The position numbers were made by a program, and so were the translations under genes. From Saccharothrix sp. (lineage in GTDB: Bacteria; Actinomycetota; Actinomycetes; Mycobacteriales; Pseudonocardiaceae), in NCBI RefSeq assembly GCF_031180885.1, contig NZ_JAPSLK010000058.1, positions 1-54,006 of the forward strand: a stretch of DNA of 54,006 bases. The letters are read 5' to 3'. Below the pieces are notes generated by a model that had not been told where the DNA came from, made no database searches, and was given only the letters and a program-made list of their open reading frames with translations. Positions within the stretch are counted from its first letter, which is position 1, and each line of letters begins with the position of its first letter. This document shows positions 51,702 to 54,006 of the stretch, one piece after another.

Positions 51702-52799
51702 TTAACCAGGAGTTCGCACACCCTTGGCCCGTTGCAAGGGAAATGCCAGGCGCGCCCGCAACGACCAGGGCGCCGACCGGAACAGGTGGGCCATCGCCAG
51801 CGTGGTCCCGCGCAGGTCGGAGCGGTCGCCGAGGAACGTTCGTTGCTGATTCTCCGGCAATTGGAAAAAGTGGTCGAAGAATTCCGGTACCTCGTCGGGC
51901 CGCATGCGCAGCAACGCTTCGAGACCGAACATGCGCAAAGCGTGAACGGCCCGCGCCCGCCCCGGCCACAGCACGGACTCCACCGACTCGCCCTCCGCGA
52001 GCGCCCGCGCCACCCGCGGCGCGAGCCGCAACGCCGCCGCCACGCTGTACCCGGTCGCCGGGTGCACCAGCCCACCCGCCGCACCGAACGCGTCCCACCG
52101 AGGCCGGATGTCCAACGGAATCCGCACCCGTTCTTCGTCCTTCGGCACCGCCACCCCGCGCGCGGCCAACCGCGAGCGCAGCCGCCGCCGCAGCTCCGCC
52201 AGCGGCAACCCCGGTCGACGCGCCAGCGAGGTCTCCTCCACCAGCACCTCGTCCTCCGACACCGGCACCACGTAGAGGAACGACGGATCGGGCATCCCGG
52301 CGTCCGGCGGCTTGCGCCAGTCCATCACCAACGCTTCGTCCCCCACGAGGAACCCGCCCCGCGGCACCACCACCCCCACCGCGTGCTGCGCCGCTCGCGG
52401 TGTTCGCGTCGCTGCCCCACCACCAGCGTTGCCGCCCGCATCGACCACCCGCCGCGCCTTCACCACCCGCCCGTCGGCCAACCGAACCGCCGTCGCCGTC
52501 CGCGCCACCACCGTGCCCCGGACGACCCGCACCTCGGGCGGCAGCGCACGCAACCCCTCGTTGTCCAACACCGCGTACCCGCGCGCGATCCGGTGCTCCC
52601 GCACCGCCCACACCCGCGACCTCGACGTCGCCACCGCCACCGGCGCGCCCTCGGGCAGCTCGTCCAACCAGGCCCCGTAGGTCGCGCGCCACGGCCGATC
52701 CGGATGCGGGTCCACCACCGCCGTCTTCAACCCGATCAACGCACACGCCGACGCCAACGCGCGCCCAGCCGGACCACCGCCGACCACCAGGACGTCCAT
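51702..52799 (-). CDS. Lycopene cyclase (CrtL/CrtY-type)
   Basis: A 365-aa FAD/NAD-dependent lycopene cyclase. The dinucleotide motif is VLVVGGGPAG (3-12), followed by the substrate motif DRPWRATYGAWLDELP (about 34-49), FLYVVPVSEDEVLVEET (about 172-188), HPATGYSVA and FFDHFFQLP. It closes beta-ionone rings on lycopene. The ATG at 52799 directly abuts the stop of the MASE1 gene (52800). No other carotenoid genes (crtE, crtB, crtI) are in the window, so the rest of the pathway must lie elsewhere. Confidence 0.92.
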   Translation of the reverse strand: MDVLVVGGGPAGRALASACALIGLKTAVVDPHPDRPWRATYGAWLDELPEGAPVAVATSRSRVWAVREHRIARGYAVLDNEGLRALPPEVRVVRGTVVARTATAVRLADGRVVKARRVVDAGGNAGGGAATRTPRAAQHAVGVVVPRGGFLVGDEALVMDWRKPPDAGMPDPSFLYVVPVSEDEVLVEETSLARRPGLPLAELRRRLRSRLAARGVAVPKDEERVRIPLDIRPRWDAFGAAGGLVHPATGYSVAAALRLAPRVARALAEGESVESVLWPGRARAVHALRMFGLEALLRMRPDEVPEFFDHFFQLPENQQRTFLGDRSDLRGTTLAMAHLFRSAPWSLRARLAFPLQRAKGVRTPG

Positions 52800-53780
52800 C
52801 TAGCGCGCGTCCCGCCGGCCCGGGGGACGGTTGTCACCGGCCAGCAGCGGCTCGTACTGCGCCACGACGTCCGCCAGCTGCGCACACGTCCGCTCGATCG
52901 CCCGCCGCGCCGCGTTGCGCTCCGCGATCACCGCGCTGAGGACAAGGGTCGTCAGTGCGACCGTCCCGTTGAACGCCTGCAACGTCACCATCTTGCCCAG
53001 CAGGTCGAGGTCACCCCCGAACACACCCGTGCCCTCCGCCGCCCCGCGCGCCGCGATCGCCGCCGTCACGAACGAGCACGGCGCCGCACCCACGTGCTGG
53101 AAGCGCAGCGCCGCCCAGATCAGGACCGGGAAGACGATGAACGTCATCCGCACCGGCACCGAGGTGATGAACACCGTCACCCCGGCCGCCGCCACCAGCA
53201 GCAGCGCCCACTCCGCCCACCGGTAGGGCGTGGCCGGCCACTCGGCCCGGTTGCGCAGCGCCAGCACGACCGGCACCAGCACCAGGACGCCCATCGCGTC
53301 ACCGGTCCACCACACCGACCACGTCGACCAGAAGTGCGTCCCGTCCACCACGCCGTTGAGCACCAGCGCACCCGTGCCGACGGTGGCGCTCACCGCCATC
53401 CCCGCGAACGCGCCGAGGAACACCAGCGCCAGGGCGTCCCGGATGCGGTCGATCTCCAGCCGGAAGCCGGTGTGCTTGAGCAGGAGGAAGGCGACCACCG
53501 GCCCGAGCGTGTTGCCCGCGCTGATCACGAACGCCGGACCGCTGTCGCCCAGCGTCGCGTTGACGACGAACGCCGCGATCGCGATCCCCGGCCACATCCG
53601 CACGCCACCGAGCAGCAGGGCCAGCAGCGCGATCCCGGTCGGCGGCCACAGCGGGGTCACCTGGTCGTTGACCAACGCCTGGAGCAGGCCGAGCCGCGCG
53701 CCCACGTAGTAACAGGAGGACACCACCAGCAGGTGGAGCCCGTACCGGCCCCACGGGCGGAGTCGAGGGGAGAGGAGCAC
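52800..53780 (-). CDS. MASE1-domain integral membrane sensor
   Basis: A 326-aa protein with eight or more hydrophobic helices matching MASE1: LLQALVNDQVTPLWPPTGIA in the first repeat, followed by GGVRMWPGIAIAAFVVN and the VVDGTHFWSTWSVWWTGDAMG loop. A short coiled-coil tail (ERNAARRAIERTCAQLADVV) ends it. MASE1 is normally an input domain for GGDEF or kinase outputs; here there is no output domain, so it may signal through a partner. The start is uncertain: GTG 53780 has GGAGG 11 bases upstream, and GTG 53870 is the longer option but lies next to the presumed rRNA promoter. Stop abuts the lycopene cyclase start. Confidence 0.75.
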   Translation of the reverse strand: MLLSPRLRPWGRYGLHLLVVSSCYYVGARLGLLQALVNDQVTPLWPPTGIALLALLLGGVRMWPGIAIAAFVVNATLGDSGPAFVISAGNTLGPVVAFLLLKHTGFRLEIDRIRDALALVFLGAFAGMAVSATVGTGALVLNGVVDGTHFWSTWSVWWTGDAMGVLVLVPVVLALRNRAEWPATPYRWAEWALLLVAAAGVTVFITSVPVRMTFIVFPVLIWAALRFQHVGAAPCSFVTAAIAARGAAEGTGVFGGDLDLLGKMVTLQAFNGTVALTTLVLSAVIAERNAARRAIERTCAQLADVVAQYEPLLAGDNRPPGRRDAR

Positions 53781-53853
53781 CCGGACAGCATCCTCCGGCT
53801 GCCGCCCGCGCACCACGTCTAGCTGCGGTTTCGCCGGAACCGACCCCCCGATT

Positions 53854-53881
53854 TTGTTCCCGCACGACACTCGTGTAAGTT
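53854..53881 (+). promoter_or_regulatory. Candidate rRNA operon promoter
   Basis: TTGTTC (53854-53859) and TAAGTT (53876-53881) are spaced by 16 bp in a region upstream of an rRNA leader-like sequence. The assignment rests on spacing and position. Confidence 0.45.
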
Positions 53882-53984
53882 TCTCTCTGCCAGCGCGGAA
53901 CGGGCCGGACAGACCGGAACGGAGCGCGGCGCACAAGCCCCGGAGAAAGTCACTCGGATCGAGTGGGTTGCGATGGTGAGCGCG

Positions 53985-54006
53985 TGTTCTTTGAGAACTC
54001 AACAGC
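53985..54006 (+). promoter_or_regulatory. boxA-like antitermination leader of an rRNA operon (truncated by the window)
   Basis: TGTTCTTTGAGAACTCAACA at 53985-54004 is nearly identical to the conserved boxA/leader sequence that precedes 16S rRNA in actinobacteria. It marks the start of an rrn operon on the plus strand; the 16S gene should follow beyond the right edge. Confidence 0.8.

Noticed and set aside
53781..54002. N-terminal extension of the MASE1 protein up to 54002
   Set aside because: The extension would run through the presumed rRNA promoter and boxA-like leader, is not hydrophobic and has no membrane-sensor features.

Overview
The window is very GC-rich, uses GTG starts often, and is packed with 4-bp stop/start overlaps. 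It carries an actinobacterial gene set: OpcA, a SigD/ShbA-type sigma factor, conservon genes, MptB and a SufR-led suf operon. These features and the protein sequences suggest a filamentous actinomycete of the Pseudonocardiaceae (Saccharothrix, Lentzea or Actinosynnema type); the genus is an inference. From memory, the order pgl-opcA-zwf-tal-tkt / ctaB / qor / ctaA-ABC / mptB / sufR-B-D-C-S-U-T matches the Mycobacterium tuberculosis Rv1445c-Rv1466 block. This looks like that conserved block with lineage-specific insertions.

Layout. 1-5.0 kb: a 14-bp minisatellite, a Thr-rich surface protein, and divergent from it a membrane protein plus a membrane-anchored Ser/Thr kinase, then an orphan NarL-type histidine kinase. 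5.1-13.4 kb (minus): the glucose-6-phosphate/pentose phosphate operon tkt-tal-pgi-zwf-opcA-pgl. 13.7-19.6 kb: ctaB, a SigD/ShbA-like sigma factor, an unrecognised module (two-TM protein, cupin-like protein, HD protein), an FKBP lipoprotein and a quinone oxidoreductase. 19.7-25.2 kb: DUF885 protein, two small unknowns, an ATP-grasp enzyme and a solute:sodium symporter with its DUF485 partner. 25.6-29.6 kb: a partial conservon (CvnA, B, C without CvnD) followed by a GbsR/MarR-type regulator.

29.5-32.3 kb (minus): heme A synthase and an ABC-2 exporter. 32.6-35.2 kb: a DUF998 protein and a single reading frame that joins a DMT-type membrane domain to a GT4 glycosyltransferase. 35.2-41.0 kb (minus): a giant patatin-like protein, a collapsed lipase pseudogene and an MptB-like mannosyltransferase. 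41.0-41.5 kb: a repeat-rich intergenic region with a 142-nt compound inverted repeat. 41.5-48.2 kb: the SUF iron-sulfur cluster operon with its SufR regulator. 48.3-53.8 kb (minus): CBS protein, YbdK-type carboxylate-amine ligase, an EAL-CBS-GGDEF protein with a damaged EAL site, lycopene cyclase and a MASE1 sensor. The last ~150 bases look like the promoter and leader of an rRNA operon that continues beyond the window.

Themes. The sugar-phosphate operon supplies NADPH and pentoses. ctaB and ctaA (heme o/a) and suf (Fe-S) supply respiratory cofactors. The rest is mainly envelope, signalling and regulation. I found no CRISPR array, IS element, prophage or tRNA gene. The least explained items are the two-TM/cupin/HD module, the DMT-GT fusion, the conservon whose kinase lacks the expected His, and the compound inverted repeat.
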